Part shown: in pieces, positions 39,565 to 47,127 of the stretch
Layout: each line of letters begins with the position of its first letter
Numbering within the stretch: the first letter of the stretch is position 1
Source of the DNA: JAIVGV01 sp036389335
GTDB taxonomy: Bacteria > Acidobacteriota > Blastocatellia > Pyrinomonadales > Pyrinomonadaceae
Direction of reading: 5' to 3'
Assembly (NCBI GenBank): GCA_036389335.1
Contig: DASVQC010000065.1
Span: 1-64,000, forward strand
DNA: 64,000 nucleotides
The notes under the pieces: model-generated
What the model was told of the DNA's origin: nothing
The model's database searches: none
What the model saw: only the letters and a program-made list of their open reading frames with translations
Made by a program: the position numbers and the translations under genes

Positions 39565-39599
39565 CGCCCGGCAGTCGCCACGGACCGCCGGGCGGTTTT
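39565..39599 (+). terminator. Rho-independent terminator
   Basis: CGCCCGGC (39565-39572) pairs with GCCGGGCG (39587-39594), followed by GTTTTG. Its sequence is similar to the terminator at 22798. Confidence 0.82.
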
Positions 39600-39667
39600 G
39601 TTATACTCGCGAAGCAATCCGATCAGGCAGCCGACATGAGCCGAGCGGGGTGTGAAGCTCGCGCCGC

Positions 39668-41935
39668 ATGACACATTACAAAAGCGCGCCGACCGTCCTC
39701 TTCGCCGCGACGCTCTTCCTGAGCGCGGCGCTTTTGTTCTGGGTCGAGCCGATGGTGGCGAAGATGCTTCTGCCGCTACTCGGCGGCACGCCCGCCGTCT
39801 GGAACACCTGCCTGCTCTTCTTCCAGACCGTGCTGCTCGCGGGCTACGCCTACGCCCTCTTCGCCTCGCGCCGCCTGACGCTGCGACAGCAGATCGCCGC
39901 GCAGGTTTTCCTCTTCTTAGTCGCCGCGATCAGTTTTCCGATCCGGGTCTCGCCCGCCGCCGCCGCCGATGTCCCGCGCGAGGGCGACCCGGCGCTCTGG
40001 CTGCTCGCGCACCTGTTGCTCCTCGTCGGGCTCCCCTTCTTCGTCCTCGCGACGCTCTCGCCGCTGCTCCAACGCTGGTTCGCCGCGACGCGCCACGAGT
40101 CGGCGTGCGACCCCTACTTCCTCTACGCGGCGAGCAACGCCGGGAGCCTCTTCGCGCTCGTCTCCTACCCGCTCGCCGTCGAGCCGCTCGTCGCGCTGCG
40201 CCGCCAGAGTTGGCTCTGGGCGCTCGGCTACGGCGCGCTCGCGCTGCTCGTCGCCCTCTGCGGCGCACTCGCCCTCGTCAACACTCCCGACGACGCGCGC
40301 CCGTCACTCGACGACGGCGAAGCGGCTAAGCCCGAACCGCAACTTGAAGAGAAGCAACTCGAAGAGAAGCAACTCGAAGAGAAGGCTTTGACGAATGCGC
40401 GGCGCGCGATGTGGGTCTTGCTCGCCTTCGTGCCGTCGAGTTTGATGCTCGGCGTGACGACTTACATCTCGACCGACATCGCCTCGCTGCCGCTGCTCTG
40501 GGTCGTGCCGCTCGCGCTCTACCTCGTGACGCTCGTCGTCGCCTTCGCGCGGCGGAGGATCGTGCGCCGCCGCCGGGTCGAGTTCGTCATGCCCGGCGTC
40601 ACGCTCGTCTTCCTGCTCGCCTACCTGTCGGGCGCGACCGAGCCGCCGTGGTTCCTCGTCCTGCTCCACCTGCTCTTCTTCTTCGTCGCCGCGCTGATGT
40701 GCCACGGCAGGCTCGCCGACGACCGCCCCGCCGCCGCGCGCCTCGCCGAGTTCTACCTCTGCATGTCGGCGGGCGGCGCGCTCGGCGGGCTCTTCAACGC
40801 GCTCGTCGCGCCCGCCGTCTTCGAGCACGTCGTCGAGTACCCGGCGGCAATCGTCCTCGCCTGCGCGCTCCTCCCGCGCCGCGCGGGCGTCGGGGCGGGC
40901 GGCGCGGCGCGCGAGCGTTGGCTCGACCTCGGCTACGCCGCCGCGCTCGGCGCGTTGACGCTCGCGTTCGCGCTCGCCGTCGTCCGCTTCGGCTGGGCGA
41001 CGCAGGAGAGCCTCGCGCTCGTCGTCGGCGTGCCGCTCGTCCTCTCGTACCTGCTGCGACACCGCCCCTTCCGCTTCGCCCTCGCGCTCGGCGCGATCAT
41101 GCTCGGCAGCGCGTTCCACCGCTCGCTCGACACGCGGACGCTCCTCATCGAGCGCAACTTCTTCGGCACGCTCCGCGTGACGCAGGACGCGGGGAGCGAC
41201 GTGCACTGGCTCTACCACGGCACGACCATCCACGGTCGCCAGTCGACGCAACTCAGCAAGCAGTGCGAGCCGCTCTCCTACTACCACCGCACCGGCCCGC
41301 TCGCCTCCGTCTTCGCCGCCTTCGACGCGCAGACGGGCTCGCCCGACGTGGCCGTCGTCGGCTTGGGCACGGGCGCGACCGCCGCCTACGCGCGCGCGGG
41401 CCAGAGCTGGACGTTCTACGAGATCAACCCGGCGGTGCTGCGCGTCGCCGAGACGCCCGACTACTTCACTTACCTCTCATACTGCGCGAGCGCCGTGCCT
41501 GTCCGCATCGTCCTCGGCGACGCGCGCCTGCGCCTGGCCGACGCCCCCGCGGGCGCGTACGGCCTCATCGTCCTCGACGCCTTCAGCTCGGACGCGATCC
41601 CCGTGCACCTGATGACGCGCGAGGCGCTCGACCTCTACCTCTCGAAGCTCGCGCCGGGCGGCGTCATCCTCTTCCACGTCTCGAACCGCAGCCTCGACCT
41701 CCACCCCGTCGTCGCAGACCTCGCGCTCAGCCGCGGCCTCGCCGCACTCTCGTCCGACGACAACACGCGCAACCCCGACAAGGAGCCCTCACACTGGATC
41801 GCCGTCGCGCGCGACGCGCAAGACCTCGCGCCGCTCGCCGCCGCCGGGCAGTGGCAGCCGCTCCCGGGCGACCCCGCGCGCCGCGTCTGGACGGACGACT
41901 ACTCGAACATCGTCGGCATCCTCAAGTGGCGCTGA
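39668..41935 (+). CDS. MFS-like membrane protein fused to spermidine synthase-like domain
   Basis: A 755-residue fusion. The N-terminal ~480 residues contain about twelve membrane helices. The C-terminal ~230 residues are a spermidine synthase/SAM-type Rossmann domain (DVAVVGLGTGATAAYARAG, YEINPAVLRVAE, VLGDARLRLADAP, LIVLDAFSSDAIPVHLMT). Such fusions are common and poorly understood; aminopropyl transfer is not proven, and the domain may methylate or bind another substrate. A hydrophilic loop at about 220-240 holds an EEKQL repeat encoded by a 15-bp tandem repeat. It opens the cluster ending with the carbamoyltransferase genes. Confidence 0.85.
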   Translation: MTHYKSAPTVLFAATLFLSAALLFWVEPMVAKMLLPLLGGTPAVWNTCLLFFQTVLLAGYAYALFASRRLTLRQQIAAQVFLFLVAAISFPIRVSPAAAADVPREGDPALWLLAHLLLLVGLPFFVLATLSPLLQRWFAATRHESACDPYFLYAASNAGSLFALVSYPLAVEPLVALRRQSWLWALGYGALALLVALCGALALVNTPDDARPSLDDGEAAKPEPQLEEKQLEEKQLEEKALTNARRAMWVLLAFVPSSLMLGVTTYISTDIASLPLLWVVPLALYLVTLVVAFARRRIVRRRRVEFVMPGVTLVFLLAYLSGATEPPWFLVLLHLLFFFVAALMCHGRLADDRPAAARLAEFYLCMSAGGALGGLFNALVAPAVFEHVVEYPAAIVLACALLPRRAGVGAGGAARERWLDLGYAAALGALTLAFALAVVRFGWATQESLALVVGVPLVLSYLLRHRPFRFALALGAIMLGSAFHRSLDTRTLLIERNFFGTLRVTQDAGSDVHWLYHGTTIHGRQSTQLSKQCEPLSYYHRTGPLASVFAAFDAQTGSPDVAVVGLGTGATAAYARAGQSWTFYEINPAVLRVAETPDYFTYLSYCASAVPVRIVLGDARLRLADAPAGAYGLIVLDAFSSDAIPVHLMTREALDLYLSKLAPGGVILFHVSNRSLDLHPVVADLALSRGLAALSSDDNTRNPDKEPSHWIAVARDAQDLAPLAAAGQWQPLPGDPARRVWTDDYSNIVGILKWR
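40333..40384 (+). repeat. 15-bp tandem repeat inside coding sequence
   Basis: GAAGAGAAGCAACTC is repeated about three and a half times, giving EEKQL repeats in a cytoplasmic loop of the MFS/spermidine synthase fusion. Unit changes stay in frame. Confidence 0.82.
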
Positions 41936-41973
41936 TCGCGGTTCGCGCAGAGTTGCTTTATCATCGCCCACTC

Positions 41974-43290
41974 GTGACGAAGGATTCGCAAAGCGTTAGT
42001 CGGCACTGGAGCGGGCGCAAGAGGCGCGCGGTCAAGCTGTCGCTGATCCTCCTGGGCGTCGTCGCCGGCCTCTTCGTCGCGGAGATCGCGCTGCGCGTCG
42101 CCGGCTACACCTTCCCGACCTTCTACGCGCCCGACGCCGCGCGCGGCTACCATCTCCAGCCCGGCATGCGCGGCTGGTATCGCAAGGAGGGCGAGTCTTA
42201 CGTCGAGATCAACTCCGACGGCCTGCGCGACCGCGAGCACTCGAAGGCGAAGCCGCCGCACACTTTCCGCGTCGCCGTCCTCGGCGACTCGTACGCCGAG
42301 GCGTTGCAGGTTCCCGCCGAAGCCGCGTTCTGGCACGTGCTCGAAACCGGCCTGCGCGCGTGCCCCGGCTTAGGCGGGCGCGAGGTCGAGGTCATCAACT
42401 TCGGCGTCTCCGGCTACGGCACGGCGCAGGAGCTTTTGACGCTGCGCGAGAAGGTCTGGGCCTACTCGCCCGATCTCGTCCTGCTCGCCTTCACGACCAA
42501 CAACGACGTCACGGACAACTCGCGCGCCCTCAAGCGCACCGACGAGATACCCTACTTCGTCCTCCGCGGCGGTCGGCTCGCGCCGGACGACTCGTTCCGC
42601 GACTCGCGCGCTTTCCGGTTGCGCTCCTCCCGCCTCAGCCGCCTCGGCGCGTGGATCAGGGACTCGTCGCGCGTCGTGCAGGCGATCCACCAGAGCCAGT
42701 ACGCCATCAAGAGCTACCTCGCCCGACGCCGCGCGCAGAGTGACGCGGCGGCGGCGGGCGCGCCGCCGCCCGCGGCGGACGCCACCCCCGCCGCGAAGGG
42801 CGACGCCGCGCCGGTTGACGCCTCCGATCTCCTCGCGCGCTCGGACGAGATCGGGATCGATAACCTGATCTACCGCGAGCCCCTGAATGAGGTGTGGCAG
42901 GAGGCGTGGCGCGTGACGGAGCGGTTGATCGTCGAGATGCGCGACGAGGTCGGGGCGCGCGGCGCGCGCTTCGCCGTCGTCACGCTGAGCAACGGCATAC
43001 AGGTCCACCCCTCGGCGGCGGCGCGCGAGGCTTTCATGCGCCGGGCGGGCGCGACCGACCTCTTCTACCCGGACAAGCGCGTCGCCGCGCTCGGCGCGCG
43101 CGAGGGTTTCGCCGTCTTCACGCTCGCGCCCGAGCTACAGGCTTACGCCGAGCGCAACCGCGTCTTCCTCCACGGCTTCGGCGCGGGGCTCGGCAACGGG
43201 CACTGGAACGCGGAAGGGCACCGGGTGGCGGGAGAGCTGTTAACACGCCGGTTATGCGATTCGTTGACGGGCGGGGGGGCCCCCCAGTAG
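41974..43290 (+). CDS. SGNH/GDSL-type hydrolase (membrane-anchored), first of two
   Basis: A 438-residue protein starting at GTG 41974, 39 bp after the previous stop. One N-terminal membrane helix (about 20-38, LSLILLGVVAGLFVAEIALRV). SGNH blocks: VAVLGDSYAEALQ (nucleophile Ser), GVSGYGTAQ (Gly), FTTNNDVTDN (Asn) and HWNAEGHRVAG (catalytic His; the usual Asp is Asn or elsewhere). The periplasmic insertion around residues 245-285 is Ala/Pro-rich. Such enzymes add or remove acyl groups on sugars. Neighbouring SGNH and carbamoyltransferase genes suggest glycan decoration. Confidence 0.84.
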   Translation: MTKDSQSVSRHWSGRKRRAVKLSLILLGVVAGLFVAEIALRVAGYTFPTFYAPDAARGYHLQPGMRGWYRKEGESYVEINSDGLRDREHSKAKPPHTFRVAVLGDSYAEALQVPAEAAFWHVLETGLRACPGLGGREVEVINFGVSGYGTAQELLTLREKVWAYSPDLVLLAFTTNNDVTDNSRALKRTDEIPYFVLRGGRLAPDDSFRDSRAFRLRSSRLSRLGAWIRDSSRVVQAIHQSQYAIKSYLARRRAQSDAAAAGAPPPAADATPAAKGDAAPVDASDLLARSDEIGIDNLIYREPLNEVWQEAWRVTERLIVEMRDEVGARGARFAVVTLSNGIQVHPSAAAREAFMRRAGATDLFYPDKRVAALGAREGFAVFTLAPELQAYAERNRVFLHGFGAGLGNGHWNAEGHRVAGELLTRRLCDSLTGGGAPQ

Positions 43291-43350
43291 GATAGCGTCC
43301 GTTCGGCGGCACTCCACGTAAGGATCACTCCACGCAGCGAAGCGCAGCGA

Positions 43351-44439
43351 TTGAAGCCCTCCGCAAAGCTCAAAACCATCGCGGTCTGTATCAGCGTCTT
43401 ACTGACCTTAGCCGCGCTCGAAGGGGCGCTCCGGGTGGTCTTCTCCCTGCGCGGGGACGACATCAGGCGCTACCAGCCTTCGAGCGCGTACAACGCCACG
43501 CTCGCCGACAAGCGCAGGTTCATCCCGCGCCCCTTCCTGCCCTACGCCGCCCGCCCGCTCGACGCGCGCACACTCTACGTCTACCGCCCCGATAAGAATC
43601 AGACTTACTCGTGCGCCTACGCCCTCAACTCGCTCGGCTTCAGGACGCCGGAGCGACCGTTCCACAAAGGGCCGGGCGTGAAGAGGATCGTCACCCTCGG
43701 CGGCTCGACCACGGTGGACGGCTTCACCGACGACGCGACGTGGCCCGCGCGCCTTGAGGTGAAGCTCAACGATTATTACCGCGACCGCGGCGTCAGGGTC
43801 GAGGTCGTCAACCTGGCGATGGACATGGCGGCCTCGCCCACGAGTCTCGTCGATCTGGCGTTCGTCGGCGTCGAGTACGAGCCCGATCTCGTCATCAGCT
43901 ACGACGGCGTTAACGACATACCGCTCGTCGGGCGCGAGGGCGCCGCGCCCGACTACCGGAACATCTACGCCCGGTTCGACGACAGCTACCAGTCTTTCCA
44001 GTCCCGGCTCCCCGCGTGGGCGTTCAGGTCGTATCTGGTCACGTGGGCGTCGCTCAAGTTGGACGTGCTGCGGGGCGGCGCGTCCGACATCGGCTCGCAG
44101 GTGATGCGCGCCGACAAGTTGAAGCCGTCGAAAGACCCCATCGACGGCGTCGCCTATTTCGAGCGGAACATCAGGCTCATGCGCGGCGCGGCGCGCGAGT
44201 ACGGCAGCAACTTCATGGCCGCCACGGCCCACCGGGTCGCGCCCCCGACCAAGTCCGCGCTTTCAACGACGAGGCGCGCGCCTTCTTCGAGCGCAACCAG
44301 ATCAACTACCTCGACCGCGCGCTCCCGCACGGCGACTGGTCTCTGCACGTCGACAGCGTCCACTGGACGCGGGAGGGCATCGAGCGCGCGGCTGACGCCC
44401 GGGCTCAGAAGATCGGGCGCGAAGGCGCGGTCGGCGTGA
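43351..44439 (+). CDS. SGNH-type hydrolase, second of two; 3' end out of frame
   Basis: Starts at TTG 43351, giving MKPSAKLKTIAVCIS with an N-terminal membrane helix (about 8-30). It has VTLGGSTTVDGF as the nucleophile block and ISYDGVNDIPL as the Asn block. After residue ~295 the frame becomes Ser/Thr/Arg-rich. The next frame (to 44444) encodes a natural end, RAFNDEARAFFERNQINYLD and DSVHWTREGIERAAD with the expected DxxH block V. One C added to the CCCCC run at 44242-44246 restores a single protein ending at 44444. The true end is therefore 44444 if the run is a sequencing slip. Confidence 0.75.
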   Translation: MKPSAKLKTIAVCISVLLTLAALEGALRVVFSLRGDDIRRYQPSSAYNATLADKRRFIPRPFLPYAARPLDARTLYVYRPDKNQTYSCAYALNSLGFRTPERPFHKGPGVKRIVTLGGSTTVDGFTDDATWPARLEVKLNDYYRDRGVRVEVVNLAMDMAASPTSLVDLAFVGVEYEPDLVISYDGVNDIPLVGREGAAPDYRNIYARFDDSYQSFQSRLPAWAFRSYLVTWASLKLDVLRGGASDIGSQVMRADKLKPSKDPIDGVAYFERNIRLMRGAAREYGSNFMAATAHRVAPPTKSALSTTRRAPSSSATRSTTSTARSRTATGLCTSTASTGRGRASSARLTPGLRRSGAKARSA

Positions 44440-44556
44440 AGTGAGCGGGCGGGGCGGGCGGGCCCCCGCCTTGGGCCGCCCGCGGGTTATCTTCAGTGGA
44501 CACGCCGCGGCGGGGCTGGCACACTACCCCCTCGGCGTCCCGCTGCGTTCATCCCC

Positions 44557-46395
44557 ATGTACATTCTCGGCATCAGCGCCTACTACCACGACTCCGCGGC
44601 CTGCCTCGTGCGCGACGGCGAGATCGTCGCCGCCGCGCAGGAGGAGCGCTTCACGCGCCGGAAGCACGATCAGGACTTCCCGGCCAACGCCGTCGAGTTC
44701 TGCCTCAAGCGCGCGGGCGTCAAAGGCTCCGACCTCGACTTCGTCGCCTTCTACGACAAGCCCTTGTTGAAGTTCGAGCGCCTGCTCGAAACCTACATCG
44801 ACTACGCGCCGCGCGGCTGGCGCTCCTTCATGATGGCGATGCCCGTCTGGATCAAGGAGAAGCTCTGGATACGCGAGCAGATCGGCGACCGCTGCGAGGG
44901 CTACAAGGGCAAAGTCCTCTTCACCGAGCACCACGAGTCGCACGCCGCGTCGGCCTTCTTCCCCTCGCCCTTCGAGTCGGCGGCGGTGCTGACGATGGAC
45001 GGCGTCGGCGAGTGGGCCACCTCCTCCTACGGCTACGGTCGCGGCAACGAGCTGCACCTCCTGAAAGAGCTGCACTTCCCCCAGTCGCTCGGCCTCCTCT
45101 ACTCGGCGTTCACTTACTACACGGGCTTCAAGGTCAACAGCGGCGAGTACAAGGTGATGGGCCTCGCGCCCTACGGCGAGCCGCGCTACGTCCGGCAGAT
45201 CCTCGACACGCTCGTCGATCTGCGCGAGGACGGCTCCCTGCGCATGAACATGGAGTATTTCAACTTCGCCGACGGGCTGACGATGACGAACGAGAAGTTC
45301 GACCGCCTCTTCGGCGGCCCGCCGCGCGAGCCCGAAGGCCGCCTGACGCAGCGCGAGATGGACTTGGCGCGCTCCGTCCAGGACGTGACCGAGGAGGCGA
45401 TGCTGCGCATGGCCCGCCACGCGCGCCGGGAGACGGGCGAGCGTAACCTGTGCCTCGCGGGCGGCGTCGCGCTCAACTGCGTCGGCAACGGGCGGATACT
45501 CCGCGAGCGCGTTTTCGACGACGTCTGGATTCAGCCCGCCGCGGGCGACGCGGGCGGGAGCCTCGGCGCGGCGCTCTCGGTCTGGTACCAGTACCTCAAC
45601 AACCCGCGCGACCTCGCGCAGGTGCGCGGCGGTCACGCCGACGGGATGCGCGGCTCTTACCTCGGCCCCGAATTCGGGCCGGACGAGATTCAGGGCTTCC
45701 TCGATTCGGTCGGCGCGAGCTACCGCCGCGTCGAGCGGTCGGAACTGGCGGAGGCGGTGGCGTCGCTGCTCGCGCGCGAGCAGGTGGTCGGCTGGTTTCA
45801 GGGCCGGATGGAGTTCGGGCCGCGCGCGCTCGGGGCGCGCTCGATCCTCGGCGATCCGCGCTCGCCCCGCATGCAGTCGCAGATGAACCTGAAGATCAAG
45901 TTCCGCGAGTCGTTCCGCCCCTTCGCGCCCTCCGTCCTGCGCGAGCGCGTCCACGAATACTTCGAGCTGGACTGCGACTCGCCCTACATGCTCTTGGTCG
46001 CGCCCGTCCGCGAACACCTGCGCGTGCCCGTGACCGACGCGGAGGAGAAACTTTTCGGCGTCGAGAAGCTGAACGTCCCGCGCTCCACGATCCCCGCCGT
46101 CACGCACGTCGATTACTCGGCGCGCGTGCAGACCGTGAGGCGCGAGGACAACCCGGCTTACTACGATCTGATCGCGGCGTTCGGGCGACAGACGGGCTGC
46201 CCCGTCGTCGTCAACACCTCCTTCAACGTGCGCGGCGAGCCCATCGTCTGCACGCCGGAGCAGGCCTACACCTGCTTCATGCGCACGGAGATGGACTGCC
46301 TCGTCCTCGGCGAGTTCATCTTGGAGAAAGGCGCGCAGGACGCGTCCGCCTTCGTCGACGACGCGGCGTGGCAGGAGGAGTTCCAGCTTGACTAA
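44557..46395 (+). CDS. NodU/CmcH-family carbamoyltransferase
   Basis: A 612-residue enzyme that transfers carbamoyl from carbamoyl phosphate to a hydroxyl of a sugar or natural product. It has an N-terminal Kae1-like domain (GISAYYHDSAACLV, FTEHHESHAASAFFPSPF, LTMDGVGEWATSS) and LAGGVALNCVGNGRI, then the C-terminal YrdC-like part (GPRALGARSILGDPRS, NTSFNVRGEPIVCTPEQAYT). All recognised His/metal motifs are intact. The following two genes, SxtJ-like and DUF5989-like, commonly accompany such enzymes. The likely target here is a surface or secreted glycan or lipid; this is inference. Confidence 0.95.
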   Translation: MYILGISAYYHDSAACLVRDGEIVAAAQEERFTRRKHDQDFPANAVEFCLKRAGVKGSDLDFVAFYDKPLLKFERLLETYIDYAPRGWRSFMMAMPVWIKEKLWIREQIGDRCEGYKGKVLFTEHHESHAASAFFPSPFESAAVLTMDGVGEWATSSYGYGRGNELHLLKELHFPQSLGLLYSAFTYYTGFKVNSGEYKVMGLAPYGEPRYVRQILDTLVDLREDGSLRMNMEYFNFADGLTMTNEKFDRLFGGPPREPEGRLTQREMDLARSVQDVTEEAMLRMARHARRETGERNLCLAGGVALNCVGNGRILRERVFDDVWIQPAAGDAGGSLGAALSVWYQYLNNPRDLAQVRGGHADGMRGSYLGPEFGPDEIQGFLDSVGASYRRVERSELAEAVASLLAREQVVGWFQGRMEFGPRALGARSILGDPRSPRMQSQMNLKIKFRESFRPFAPSVLRERVHEYFELDCDSPYMLLVAPVREHLRVPVTDAEEKLFGVEKLNVPRSTIPAVTHVDYSARVQTVRREDNPAYYDLIAAFGRQTGCPVVVNTSFNVRGEPIVCTPEQAYTCFMRTEMDCLVLGEFILEKGAQDASAFVDDAAWQEEFQLD

Positions 46396-46807
46396 GCGCA
46401 AGCACGGCGCGAGCGAGCGGGTGACGAACGCGCAGGCGCGCAAGACGGCGCTCCTCGTCGGCGGCGTCCTGCTCGCCGTCGCGGGCTGGAACCTCCACCG
46501 CGGGCGCATGAGCGTCGTCTACGCCTTCGGCGCGCTCGGCGCGCTGCTCTTGGCCGCGGGCCTCTTCGTCCCGCCCGCCGCGCGCGCGTTCCACACCGCG
46601 TGGATGAGGTTCGCCTCCGCGCTCGGCTACGTCAACAGCCGCGTGCTGCTGACGATCCTCTTCTACGGGGTCTTCGTGCCCTACGGCCTCATCTCGCGCC
46701 TCCTGGGGCGCGACCCGCTGGGGCGTCGCAAGGCCGGGCAGGAGACTTACTGGACGACGCGCAAGGCGACGCGGCAGTCGGCGGAGCAGTTCGAGCGGCT
46801 CTTCTGA
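46388..46807 (+). CDS. SxtJ-like membrane protein
   Basis: A 139-residue protein starting at TTG 46388, overlapping the carbamoyltransferase end by 8 bp. About three hydrophobic helices (TALLVGGVLLAVAGW, VYAFGALGALLLAAGLFV, LLTILFYGVFVPYGLI) are followed by the family motif SRLLGRDPLGRR and a conserved-looking YWTTRK tail. SxtJ-type proteins were named from the saxitoxin cluster and occur next to carbamoyltransferases in many phyla; their function is unknown. Translational coupling supports action with the carbamoyltransferase at the membrane. Confidence 0.85.
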   Translation: MTKRKHGASERVTNAQARKTALLVGGVLLAVAGWNLHRGRMSVVYAFGALGALLLAAGLFVPPAARAFHTAWMRFASALGYVNSRVLLTILFYGVFVPYGLISRLLGRDPLGRRKAGQETYWTTRKATRQSAEQFERLF

Positions 46808-46876
46808 CGCCCCGGCGCGGGCGTCGCCCTTCGCCGCGCGCGGCGGTTTGAAACGATCCGGCAAGGAGTTTAACCG

Positions 46877-47035
46877 ATGGGCAAGATCGCTCTCGCCAAC
46901 GAAATCTGGCTCTTCCTCAGGCAGAACAAGAAATACTGGCTGCTGCCGATCATCGTCGTCCTCGTCTTGATGGGCGCGCTCCTCATCTTCGCGCAGTCGT
47001 CGGCGCTCGCGCCGTTCATCTACACGATCTTCTAG
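46877..47035 (+). CDS. Small DUF5989-like membrane protein
   Basis: A 52-residue protein: an amphipathic N-terminus (MGKIALANEIWLFLRQNKKY), one hydrophobic helix at about 22-38 (LPIIVVLVLMGALLIFA), then SSALAPFIYTIF. AAGGAG lies 10 bp upstream. Size, sequence and position after SxtJ match the DUF5989 family. It is probably a small partner subunit of the carbamoyltransferase/SxtJ set. Confidence 0.82.
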   Translation: MGKIALANEIWLFLRQNKKYWLLPIIVVLVLMGALLIFAQSSALAPFIYTIF

Positions 47036-47057
47036 CGCGCGGCGGATCGCTTTGCGG

Positions 47058-47101
47058 GCGGCTCGCGCCCGCGCGCGAATGCGGCTCGCGCCCGCGCGCG
47101 A
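47058..47101. repeat. 23-bp tandem direct repeat
   Basis: GCGGCTCGCGCCCGCGCGCG occurs twice (47058 and 47081) just before the propeller gene. Nothing else is seen in this short gap. Confidence 0.7.
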
Positions 47102-47127
47102 GTAACGTGTGCATCGAGGGAGGGGGA

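Noticed and set aside
40411..41973. Long N-terminal extension of the first SGNH hydrolase frame
   Set aside because: It overlaps the MFS/spermidine synthase gene completely and is Arg-rich; GTG 41974 followed by a membrane helix is the realistic start.
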